Shown: positions 1 to 6,275 of the stretch, piece after piece
How positions within the stretch are numbered: position 1 is the stretch's first letter
Layout: every line of letters begins with the position of its first letter
Assembly (NCBI GenBank): GCA_964503335.1
Contig: CAZCZZ010000047.1
Span: 1-32,766 of the forward strand
Origin: CAZCZZ01 sp964503335
Lineage (GTDB): Bacteria > Verrucomicrobiota > Kiritimatiellia > CAIVKH01
Reading direction: 5' to 3'
DNA length: 32,766 nucleotides
Translations under genes and position numbers: made by a program
The notes under the pieces: model-generated
What the model saw: only the letters and a program-made list of their open reading frames with translations
The model's database searches: none
What the model was told of the DNA's origin: nothing

Positions 1-279
1 CGCTGGATGTCGTCCGCCCCGGCAAAGCTTGCCGGCCTGACCTCATCGCGCGGCGCTATCGCAGAAGGGCTCGCCGCCGATCTCGTCGTATGGAACCCCG
101 AAGCGTCCAACGTCGTGCGACCCGAGACGCTGTATCACCGCCACAAGGTCACACCTTACGCAGGACTAACACTTTACGGCGTCGTGGAGAGGACCTACCT
201 TAAGGGGGTCGTTGTTGCGGAACAGGGCATGGTGCGCACAGGCGCCGGGGGAAGTCCTGTCCTCCGCGAAGTGATTTAG
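1..279 (+). CDS. allB: Allantoinase, C-terminal part (gene runs off the left edge)
   Basis: The open frame enters from the window edge (first codons read Arg-Trp) and ends at TAG. Allantoinase is a cyclic amidohydrolase that opens the hydantoin ring of allantoin to give allantoate. The part seen matches the end of that family: a PAKLAGL segment, the AADLVVWNPE strand typical of the closing beta-sandwich of amidohydrolases, and HRHKVTPYAG followed by GVVERTYLKG, the usual allantoinase ending. The metal-binding residues lie outside the window, so catalytic competence cannot be judged. It leads a run of co-directional urate-catabolism genes, and allantoicase, which uses its product, starts 94 bases downstream. 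Dihydropyrimidinase or another hydantoinase is possible from the tail alone, but the neighbours favour allantoinase. Confidence 0.85.
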   Translation, partial: RWMSSAPAKLAGLTSSRGAIAEGLAADLVVWNPEASNVVRPETLYHRHKVTPYAGLTLYGVVERTYLKGVVVAEQGMVRTGAGGSPVLREVI

Positions 280-288
280 GTAGCACAG

Positions 289-356
289 GTAGGGCGAAGC
301 CTCCGGCTGAGCCGTCGGGACGATCAAGCCGGCTCACCGGGACGGTTCGCCCTACC
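289..356. repeat. Palindromic intergenic repeat, GTAGGGCGAA family (copy 1)
   Basis: A 68-base imperfect inverted repeat that begins GTAGGGCGAAG and ends with the complementary CTTCGCCCTAC-like arm (TTCGCCCTAC). It fills the gap between allantoinase and allantoicase. A second copy lies at 21600-21672: the first 26 bases there are identical to the reverse complement of this copy's right end. A short degenerate relative is at 24646-24675. It looks like a dispersed REP-like element that can fold into a long hairpin; whether it acts in transcription is unknown. Confidence 0.8.
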
Positions 357-372
357 AAGTAAGGAGACCAGC

Positions 373-1356
373 ATGGCGGGGCAACCAGTCTCGGCGGCGG
401 CGTTTGCCGGGTTGATCGATCTTGTTTCGGAGCGCATCGGGGGACGCGCGCTTTCGGCCAGTGACGAGTTCTTTGCCGAGAAGGAAAATCTCCTTAAGCC
501 CGGTCGCGGCGTCTTCATCGACGACAAGTACACGGACCGCGGCAAGTGGATGGACGGCTGGGAAACCCGCCGCAAGCGCGTGCCCGGTCACGACTGGTGC
601 ATCCTTCAACTTGGCCTTCCCGGCATCATTCACGGCGTCGACATCGACACGAACCACTTCCTCGGCAACAACCCCGCCTTCGCTTCGATCGAAGCGGCGA
701 ATTCCGCCGAAGGGCCGTGGACGGAAATCCTGCCTCGCTCGCCGTTGAATCCGGGCGCACAGAATCTTTTCGGTATCTCCAGCACCGCGACCTGGACGCA
801 CCTGCGCCTGAACATCTTCCCCGACGGCGGGGTGGCGCGGTTCCGGGTGTATGGACGCGTGACGCCGGATTTCGCCGCGCTGAAGAAGAGCGGCTCGATC
901 GATCTCGCCGCGCTCGCGAACGGCGGAAGCGCCGTGGCGTGCAGCGATATGTTCTTCAGCTCGATGAACAACCTGCTCTATCCCGGTCGCTCCGCGAACA
1001 TGGGCGATGGCTGGGAAACCCGTCGCCGTCGCGGACCCGGCCACGACTGGGTCATCGTCAAGCTCGGCTGCCCGGGTCGTATCCGCAAAATCGAAGTCGA
1101 TACGAACCATTTCAAAGGCAACTACCCCGACACCTGTTCCATCGATGTCTGCCACGCGCCGGGCGAGTCCATCGACGCCCTAACGTGGACCAACTTCACG
1201 TGGAAGGAACTGATGCCGCGCCAGAAGCTCGAAGCGAGCAAGCAGCAGTACTTCGAGAAGGAACTTGCCGACGTCGGCCCCGTCACCCACGTCCGCCTGA
1301 ACATCTACCCCGACGGCGGAGTAAGCCGCCTCCGCGTCATCGGCGACCCGGTTTAA
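373..1356 (+). CDS. alc: Allantoicase
   Basis: Predicted to hydrolyse allantoate to urea and ureidoglycolate in the cytoplasm. The 327-residue protein shows the internal duplication of the allantoicase family. Repeat one carries DGWETRRKR and PGHDW (residues 61-75) and VDIDTNHFLGNNP (89-101). Repeat two carries DGWETRRRR and GPGHDW (212-226) and EVDTNHFKGNYP (241-252). Each repeat ends with an LNI(F/Y)PDGGV motif (about 146-154 and 309-317). The length is normal for the family. The start ATG follows an AAGGAG ribosome site. It sits directly after allantoinase and before OHCU decarboxylase, as expected for a urate-to-ureidoglycolate pathway. No ureidoglycolate lyase is visible in the window. 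Confidence 0.96.
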   Translation: MAGQPVSAAAFAGLIDLVSERIGGRALSASDEFFAEKENLLKPGRGVFIDDKYTDRGKWMDGWETRRKRVPGHDWCILQLGLPGIIHGVDIDTNHFLGNNPAFASIEAANSAEGPWTEILPRSPLNPGAQNLFGISSTATWTHLRLNIFPDGGVARFRVYGRVTPDFAALKKSGSIDLAALANGGSAVACSDMFFSSMNNLLYPGRSANMGDGWETRRRRGPGHDWVIVKLGCPGRIRKIEVDTNHFKGNYPDTCSIDVCHAPGESIDALTWTNFTWKELMPRQKLEASKQQYFEKELADVGPVTHVRLNIYPDGGVSRLRVIGDPV

Positions 1357-1364
1357 GAATCTTC

Positions 1365-1443
1365 AACCACGAATGGACACGAATGAACACGAATGGTTTT
1401 CGGTCTTTCCTCCATTAGTGTCTATTCGTGTCCATTCGTGGTT
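1365..1443. repeat. Inverted repeat of ACGAATGGACACGAAT type
   Basis: The left arm at 1365-1384 and right arm at 1424-1443 are 20-base perfect inverted copies. Within the left arm the short unit GAATG(G/A)ACAC is tandemly repeated. The element fills the gap between allantoicase and uraD. It can form a strong hairpin in RNA but has no clear T-tract, so I do not call it a terminator. Confidence 0.85.
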
Positions 1444-1466
1444 AGAACTCTCCGTGCTTTCTCCTT

Positions 1467-1970
1467 ATGACACTGCAGGAATTTAACGCGCTCGGAGAAG
1501 CGGAAGCCGTGGAGAACCTCATGCGCTGCTGCGGGTCACACCGCTGGGCGAATCATGTGGCCGCGGGACGTCCCTTCGCGTCGTCCGAGGCCTTGATGAA
1601 GACGGCCGATTCCGTGTGGCACGGCATGGAGCCTGCCGACATCCTCGAAGCGTTCACGCATCATCCGAAGATCGGCGACGTGGCCGGCCTGCGGAAGAAG
1701 TTTGCCGCGACCGCGGCATGGGCATCCGGGGAGCAATCCGGCGTGAACAGCGCGGCGGAGGCTACGATCCAGGGACTCGCCCAAGGCAATGCCGAGTACG
1801 AGGCGAAGTTCGGCTACATCTTTATTGTCTGTGCCACCGGCAAGACGGCGGACGAGATGCTCGCGATCCTTCGCTCGCGCCTGGGCAACGATCCGCACCA
1901 TGAATTGGCCAACGCGGCCGAAGAACAAAGGAAGATCACGCGAATCAGACTGGAGAAGATGCTGTCATGA
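1467..1970 (+). CDS. uraD: 2-oxo-4-hydroxy-4-carboxy-5-ureidoimidazoline (OHCU) decarboxylase
   Basis: Decarboxylates OHCU, the product of hydroxyisourate hydrolase, to S-allantoin, so the pathway yields the right enantiomer for allantoinase. The 167-residue protein carries the family signature HHPKIGD (residues 65-71) with the catalytic histidine, the SGEQSG segment (about 87-92) that contacts substrate, and NAEYEAKFGYIFIVCATG (108-125) followed by the usual RLGNDPHHE and a C-terminal helix ending RLEKML. The length is typical of the stand-alone bacterial enzyme. The start is ATG. Its TGA overlaps the ATG of the next gene in ATGA, which suggests translational coupling to the DUF6986 protein. 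Confidence 0.96.
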   Translation: MTLQEFNALGEAEAVENLMRCCGSHRWANHVAAGRPFASSEALMKTADSVWHGMEPADILEAFTHHPKIGDVAGLRKKFAATAAWASGEQSGVNSAAEATIQGLAQGNAEYEAKFGYIFIVCATGKTADEMLAILRSRLGNDPHHELANAAEEQRKITRIRLEKMLS

Positions 1971-3319
1971 AATCGACCTTCACCCCCGACCTCATTTCCG
2001 ACGTGGTGCGTAGCCTGCACGAGGCCAATGCCCACTACGCCAAAGTGTTCCCCGGTGAATCGCCCGCGCGTCAGCCCATCCAGACCGTGTACGGCGGAGC
2101 CCACCTCTTCAAATCCGACACCGCGGAGAAGCTCGGTGTCGTGGCGCTGCGCGCCCTGCAGGAGAATGCGCCGAATGCCGCGGCGTTCGCGAAGGCGCTC
2201 GGATGGAAGACGCCGAAGAAGCTGACCGAAACCATTTATCGTCGCGTGCTCGAGAAGTTGAAGCGTGAAGCGGTCGAAGACTTCCGCATCGACTTCGAGG
2301 ACGGCTACGGGAATCGGCCCGACGCCGAGGAAGACGGTCACGCCGCCGCCGCCGCAAAGGAAGTGGCGAAGGGCATGAAGGCCGGGACCCTCCCGCCCTT
2401 CATCGGCATCCGCGTCAAACCGTTCACCGAGGAGCTCAAGGTCCGCGCCATTCGCACGCTCGATGTGTTCCTGAGCACGCTCTGCGCGGAAACCGGCGGA
2501 AAGCTGCCCGAGAATTTCGTCGTCACGCTGCCAAAGGTCGTGATGCCGTCGCAAACCGCCGCGCTGGTGGATCTCTTCGAATTGCTCGAACCGCGGCTCG
2601 GACTCGCCAAAGGCTCACTCAAGCTGGAGATCATGATCGAAACGCCGCAGTCGATCATCAGTGCCAAGGGCGAATGCCAGGTGTCGCTGCTCGCGCTGGC
2701 GGGACGCGGACGCTGCATCGCCGCGCATTTCGGCGTGTACGACTACACGGCGTCGAACAACATCACCGCCGCCTACCAGAGCATGACGCATCCCGCCTGC
2801 GAGTTCGCCCGCCACGTGCAGCGCGTGTCGCTGGCCGGCACCGGCATCTGGATCTCCGACGGCGCGACGAACATCATGCCTGTCGGACCGCACCGCGCCG
2901 CGCCCGGCAAGAAGCTCACGCCGAAGCAGGCAAAGGAGAATCGCGACGTGGTGCATCGCGCCTGGCGCATCATGCTGGATCACGTGAACAATTCACTGAT
3001 GACCGGCTACTACCAGGGCTGGGACCTGCATCCCGCCCAGTTCCCTGTCCGTTACGCGGCCGTGTACAAATTCTTCCTCGAAGGCCTCGAAGCCGCGTCG
3101 GTTCGGTTGAAGACCTTCATCGACAAGGCAGCCCAAGCCACGCTCATCGGCGACGTCTTCGACGACGCCGCCACGGGCCAGGGCTTGCTCAACTACTTCC
3201 TCCGCGGCATCAACTGCGGAGCGATCACGGAAGACGAGGCGACATCGACCGGACTGACGATTCAGGAAATCCGCGGCAGATCGTTCGTCCGCATCCTGGA
3301 GGCGAGAAGGCATAAGTAG
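1967..3319 (+). CDS. DUF6986 aldolase-like protein in the urate cluster
   Basis: A 450-residue protein that resembles the DUF6986 family, which is related to the HpcH/HpaI and citrate-lyase-beta (CitE) aldolases and often lies in purine-degradation clusters. Visible motifs fit a TIM-barrel lyase with acidic metal ligands: DFRIDFEDGYGNR (105-117), VVTLPKVV (185-192), LEIMIETPQSI (220-230, with a candidate metal-binding Glu), HFGVYDYTAS (254-263), SDGATNIMPVG (298-308) and a YYQGWDLHPAQ stretch near 345. The start overlaps uraD by 4 bases (ATGA). The substrate is not known to me. The pathway would end at ureidoglycolate or glyoxylate and no ureidoglycolate lyase or malate synthase is visible, so a lyase or aldolase acting on those compounds is a reasonable inference. 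Some databases may label relatives as phosphoenolpyruvate kinase or aldolase; neither is shown here. Confidence 0.8.
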   Translation: MKSTFTPDLISDVVRSLHEANAHYAKVFPGESPARQPIQTVYGGAHLFKSDTAEKLGVVALRALQENAPNAAAFAKALGWKTPKKLTETIYRRVLEKLKREAVEDFRIDFEDGYGNRPDAEEDGHAAAAAKEVAKGMKAGTLPPFIGIRVKPFTEELKVRAIRTLDVFLSTLCAETGGKLPENFVVTLPKVVMPSQTAALVDLFELLEPRLGLAKGSLKLEIMIETPQSIISAKGECQVSLLALAGRGRCIAAHFGVYDYTASNNITAAYQSMTHPACEFARHVQRVSLAGTGIWISDGATNIMPVGPHRAAPGKKLTPKQAKENRDVVHRAWRIMLDHVNNSLMTGYYQGWDLHPAQFPVRYAAVYKFFLEGLEAASVRLKTFIDKAAQATLIGDVFDDAATGQGLLNYFLRGINCGAITEDEATSTGLTIQEIRGRSFVRILEARRHK

Positions 3320-3334
3320 GAGAAGCGGAAGACA

Positions 3335-3390
3335 GAATACAGGATTCAGAGTTCAGAATGCTGACTCCTGACTTCTGAATCCTGTATTCC
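3335..3390. repeat. Inverted repeat with GAATACAGGATTCAGA arms
   Basis: GAATACAGGATTCAGA near 3335-3350 is complementary to TCTGAATCCTGTATTC ending near 3389. The centre contains CTGACTCCTGACTTC (3361-3375), which recurs exactly at 18046-18060 after the mevalonate kinase gene. It fills most of the gap between the DUF6986 gene and uraH. Confidence 0.8.
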
Positions 3391-3414
3391 TCGTATCAGA
3401 AAGGTTACCCCCCT

Positions 3415-3777
3415 ATGAGCATCCCTGAAAAAGGCCCGATCACCACCCACATCCTCGACACCACGATTGGCCGCCCCGCTGAGGGCGTGAGCGTGGTTCT
3501 TGAGGTCTGGGACAAGAAGTCCGGCTCCTGGGTCAACATCGGCCAAGGCACGACGAACAAAGACGGGCGCGTGTTTGATCTGTTGAAGCCGGATCACCTG
3601 CTGGAGATTGGAACCTATCGCCTGATGTTCGACACGAAGGCCTACTTCGAGAAGCTCAAGGTCGCCACCTTCTTCCCCTGCGTCCCGATCATCTTCGAAG
3701 TGAAGGACCCCAGACAGCACTACCACGTCCCCCTCCTCCTCAACCCCTTCGCCTATTCGACGTACCGCGGAAGTTGA
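3415..3777 (+). CDS. uraH: 5-Hydroxyisourate hydrolase (transthyretin-like)
   Basis: Hydrolyses 5-hydroxyisourate, the product of urate oxidation, to OHCU for UraD. The 120-residue protein matches the transthyretin-related family. It begins with the ITTHILDTTIGRPAEGV motif (His12 being one active-site histidine), continues with the GTTNKDGRV loop and TYRLMFDTKAYF, and ends with HYHVPLLLNPFAYSTYRGS, including the obligatory C-terminal YRGS (117-120) that separates hydrolases from true transthyretins. There is no signal peptide, so it should be cytoplasmic. The start ATG is used by all homologues I recall. It lies between the DUF6986 gene and the uricase homologue, with palindromic repeats in both flanking gaps. 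Confidence 0.97.
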   Translation: MSIPEKGPITTHILDTTIGRPAEGVSVVLEVWDKKSGSWVNIGQGTTNKDGRVFDLLKPDHLLEIGTYRLMFDTKAYFEKLKVATFFPCVPIIFEVKDPRQHYHVPLLLNPFAYSTYRGS

Positions 3778-3788
3778 AGAAGATTTCT

Positions 3789-3966
3789 TGCCCACGGAAC
3801 ACACGGAATACACGAACCTCTGAACGGAAATTGCCCACGGAGGTCACGGATTAAGAGGATGTTCCGAATTCAGAACAAACCAAAATTCCGATGCTTCTTT
3901 CCCATCCGCGCTCTCTGAACTCCGTGGGCAAAAACTCTTCTCTGCTTTCCGTGTGTTCCGTGGGCA
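3789..3966. repeat. Nested inverted repeats, GCCCACGGAACACACGGAA family
   Basis: The outer arms at 3789-3808 and 3947-3966 are perfect 20-base inverted copies. Inner arms TTGCCCACGGAG (3831-3842) and its complement (3920-3931) are nested inside and share the TGCCCACGGA core. The 178-base element occupies nearly all of the 218-base gap between uraH and the uricase gene. It looks like two nested insertions or a duplicated palindrome. Confidence 0.85.
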
Positions 3967-3995
3967 AACATTCGTATTCGTTGTAGCTTGGTTTC

Positions 3996-4817
3996 ATGTC
4001 ATCCGCACCCGGTCATAACAACCCCGTCAAGTCACGCGTCCGCGTGCTCAAGATTTCGCGTCATCCGGACCGGCACGACCTGCGGGAGATCCTGGTGAAC
4101 ATCGCGCTGGAAGGCGACTTGCTGGACGCACATCTGCGGGCCGACTCGTTGAAGAACACCGTGTACGCGCTGGCGAAGGAGCATCCCCTCCACTCGATCG
4201 AAGATTTCGCGCTGCATCTTGCCGATCACTTCACCATGAACCATCCCCGGTTCACGAAGGTATCGATCGAGATCGTGGAGAGTCTCTGGAGCCGCCTGGC
4301 ACCCGGTGGCAAACCGCATCCGCAAGCCTTCCAAAGCGCCGGGACGCACCGGCACACGGCCACGGTCGCGCGAACGCCTCAAGCCACGACCCTCTTTTCC
4401 GGTCTGAAGAACCTTCTCATCCTGAAGACGACCGACTCGGAATTCACCGGCTACATCAAGGACGAGTTCACGTCCCCGCCCGAAACCCGCGACCGCATCT
4501 TCTCGACGGAGCTCGATGCCCGCTGGCTGTATGTGGGCCCCGACGTCGACTACGCCGCCTGCCGTGACCGTGTCACCAAAGCCCTTCTCGACACCTTCGC
4601 CCGCCACCACAGCCTCTCGATCCAAAACACCCTAGACGCCATGGGCGAAGCCGTCATCGCCAGCAGCCCAGAGGTAGCCGAAATCCGCCTCTCCATGCCC
4701 AACAAACACTGCCTCCCCATCGACCTCGCCAAATTCGGCATGCAAAACGAAAACGAAGTCTTCGTCCCGACCGACGAACCGCATGGGTTGATTGAGGGAA
4801 CGGTCAAGCGGGGATAG
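3996..4817 (+). CDS. uox: Urate oxidase (uricase) homologue with a shortened active-site loop
   Basis: Cofactor-free uricases oxidise urate to 5-hydroxyisourate. The 273-residue protein has clear uricase features: VKSRVRVLKI (11-20) with the active-site lysine, KNTVYALAKEH (53-63), LKTTDSEFTGYIKDEF (143-158, close to the PROSITE uricase signature), RDRIFSTELDARW with the urate-binding Arg (about 167), SIQNTLDAMG with the urate-binding Gln (about 210), and SMPNKHCLPIDL with the active-site His (about 238). Oddly, the usual GDNS..V.(A/P)TD(S/T).KN segment reads LDAHLRADSLKN here, about seven residues shorter, with Ala where the catalytic Thr is expected. Length and neighbours (uraH, uraD, alc) support a urate role. 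Activity may be altered, or a second group of uricases may use other residues. Confidence 0.85.
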   Translation: MSSAPGHNNPVKSRVRVLKISRHPDRHDLREILVNIALEGDLLDAHLRADSLKNTVYALAKEHPLHSIEDFALHLADHFTMNHPRFTKVSIEIVESLWSRLAPGGKPHPQAFQSAGTHRHTATVARTPQATTLFSGLKNLLILKTTDSEFTGYIKDEFTSPPETRDRIFSTELDARWLYVGPDVDYAACRDRVTKALLDTFARHHSLSIQNTLDAMGEAVIASSPEVAEIRLSMPNKHCLPIDLAKFGMQNENEVFVPTDEPHGLIEGTVKRG

Positions 4818-4837
4818 CCACGGGACGACAACGAATC

Positions 4838-4868
4838 TTGACCTCGATTCCTCGTTGAGGTGTATCCT
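4838..4868 (+). promoter_or_regulatory. Candidate sigma-70-type promoter for the small-protein/nucleotidyltransferase pair
   Basis: TTGACC at 4838-4843 could be a -35 box. TGTATC (4861-4866, 17-base spacer) or TATCCT (4863-4868, 19-base spacer) could be the -10. Transcription would begin about at the GTG at 4875, giving a leaderless mRNA. This is a sequence match only. Confidence 0.35.
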
Positions 4869-4874
4869 GTCGGC

Positions 4875-5075
4875 GTGACGAACGTACGCCAGAATAAGCG
4901 CGCCTCGCGGCGATCCGCGTGGCAAAGGGCCATTGATGCAGGCGTAGATGTTTCACTGATCGAGTGCAATCTTCGCCGCACATACGAAGAGCGCATGAAG
5001 GCCCACGATCAGGCACTCAATACCGCACTGGCTCTCCAAGCGGCCGTAAAGCAGCGCCATGCCAGACCTCAATAA
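4875..5075 (+). CDS. Small protein upstream of a nucleotidyltransferase (possible partner or antitoxin-like)
   Basis: A short basic protein of about 66 residues from a GTG at 4875 (an upstream in-frame GTG at 4860 falls in the candidate -10 box, so I prefer the later one). It is predicted to be helical, with the stretch AIDAGVDVSLIECNLRRTY followed by EERMKAHDQALNTALALQAAV. Its last 17 bases overlap the start of the nucleotidyltransferase gene, so the two are probably translationally coupled. I recall similar short helical proteins before nucleotidyltransferase genes in other genomes, but cannot verify that here. No DNA-binding motif is obvious. Function unknown; a partner of the transferase is inferred from position alone. 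Confidence 0.6.
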   Translation: MTNVRQNKRASRRSAWQRAIDAGVDVSLIECNLRRTYEERMKAHDQALNTALALQAAVKQRHARPQ

Positions 5076-5532
5076 GCTCATCCTCCGCCTCGCCGACCAT
5101 GAAGTCGACATGGTGATCGTCGGCGGCTATGCGGCGATGGCCCACGGAGTGACGCTCCTCACGCAGGACATCGACATCTGCTGCTCGTTTCATGAGGACA
5201 ATCTCAAGCGCATCGGACAAGCACTCGCCGGCCTTCATCCGGTCCATCGCATGACTCCCCAGCGGTTGCCCCTGGAGATCACGAGCACATTCTGCAATGG
5301 CCTTCGAAATATGTATTTGGACACGGATTGGGGCCAATTGGATTGTCTTTCTGAAGTTCTCGGCTTGGGCAACTTCGAACAGGTCAGGCCTCAGAGTATC
5401 GAGATCGAGCTGGAGCATAGACCCTGTCGGCTTCTGAGCCTCCCCGCCCTTATCCTCGCCAAGTCCGCGATGGGACGGGACCGTGACCGCGAAGCCGTGA
5501 CACAGCTCAAGGCCATACAGGACAAACTATAG
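5059..5532 (+). CDS. Nucleotidyltransferase-fold protein (AbiEii-like / DUF6036-like)
   Basis: A 157-residue protein with the minimal nucleotidyltransferase fold: DMVIVGGYAAMAHG (residues about 15-28) holds the GG-x-A-x-x-x-H-G nucleotide-binding turn, and LTQDIDIC (about 32-39) gives the two metal-binding Asp residues (DxD). A later IEIELEHRPCRLLSLPALILAKSAMGRDRD segment resembles the C-terminal helix of AbiEii-like proteins (Lys, then RDRD). Such proteins transfer a nucleotide to RNA or protein and some are toxins; the actual substrate here is unknown. The gene overlaps the upstream small gene by 17 bases. Its stop codon directly abuts the palindromic element at 5533, which suggests the element inserted at the end of the gene. 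Confidence 0.78.
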   Translation: MPDLNKLILRLADHEVDMVIVGGYAAMAHGVTLLTQDIDICCSFHEDNLKRIGQALAGLHPVHRMTPQRLPLEITSTFCNGLRNMYLDTDWGQLDCLSEVLGLGNFEQVRPQSIEIELEHRPCRLLSLPALILAKSAMGRDRDREAVTQLKAIQDKL

Positions 5533-5804
5533 CAACCTGTGGTGAAAGTCGGATGGGGTGCGTTGGAGCGCAAAGGGGCCAGATGCGAGGCGCGACGACG
5601 AAGGCACAGCGAAGACGCTTTGTCGAGGAGTCGCAACATGGCAGATGGCCCCTTTGCGCGCCAACCCGGAGGGCTGCAGTCCTTTGCACAGCGACTCTGC
5701 GTTGCTCGTCGTCGCCAACGCCTTTGAGCATCGACTCCTCCCCGCGCCTTGATTCGCTGCGAAATTCCTTGCAGCGCACCCCATCCCACTTTCACCACTG
5801 GCTG
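5533..5804. mobile_element. MITE-like palindromic element with about 30-bp terminal inverted repeats
   Basis: The left end (5533-5562) and right end (5775-5804) are near-identical inverted copies containing GTGGTGAAAGT and GGATGGGGTGCG. Inside is a second inverted pair: GCGCAAAGGGGCCA near 5570 against TGGCCCCTTTGCGC near 5646-5661. There are further complementary pieces such as GGCGCGACGACGA near 5589 and TCGTCGTCGCC near 5706. No transposase is encoded: short open frames exist on both strands but begin with the same peptide only because the ends are palindromic. The element begins right at the stop codon of the nucleotidyltransferase gene. Confidence 0.75.
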
Positions 5805-6002
5805 CTGGGGGCTACTGTTCCGATGCCGTCGTAAGGACCACTTTGCACCCCGAAGAATCGCGCCTTACTCACCTTTTGACCCGTCAGAAACAGGTCCTTT
5901 CCTTAACGATCAACCTCATTTCGGGGAGGCGGAATGACCTTATGGCTCGATTTTCGGCCCCGGTTTTCATTCCTTACCGACGGATGCCCTCCAGCGCTCC
6001 GC
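5805..6002. other. Intergenic spacer with no recognised gene
   Basis: About 200 bases between the palindromic element and the 21-bp repeat array. An ATG at 5934 follows a good GGGGAGG ribosome site and opens a 152-codon frame through the repeat array, but the product is low-complexity (Gly/Ala/Ser/Arg) and crosses the centre of the inverted array. I see no conserved domain and do not call it a gene with confidence. Confidence 0.5.
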
Positions 6003-6275
6003 GGTGGCGCGGGAGCAGTTCAAGGTGGCCCCGGAGCGTTCCAGCGTTGCGCGCGAGCTCTCGGGAGTGGCTGCGGAGCTTGCCAGCGCACTGCGTCAGC
6101 TTGCCGAGGTGGCGCGGCAGGACTTCTGCGTGGCACCGGAGCATTCCAGGGTTCCCCCCGAGCACTTCGCGCTAGCGCGGCAGCTTGGCGCGGTGCCCCC
6201 GGAGGAGTTTTGGGTGGCGCGGAAGCGTTGGGGGCTTCCCCCCGAACGTTCCAGCGTGCGCTGGCGAGCTTCGGG
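6003..6275 (+). repeat. Tandem 21-bp repeat array, left arm (13 units, forward)
   Basis: Thirteen consecutive degenerate 21-bp units in exact register, of the type GGTGGCCCCGGAGCGTTCC followed by two bases. Read forward from the frame containing 6004 they encode heptapeptides: VAPERSS, VARELSG, VAAELAS, ALRQLAE, VARQDFC, VAPEHSR, VPPEHFA, LARQLGA, VPPEEFW, VARKRWG, LPPERSS. The frame stays open across all units. The same unit recurs in reverse orientation directly downstream. Confidence 0.88.

Noticed and set aside
1411..1443. Rho-independent terminator after allantoicase
   Set aside because: The hairpin is strong, but no T-tract follows and the same repeat type looks dispersed, so a repeat is the better call.
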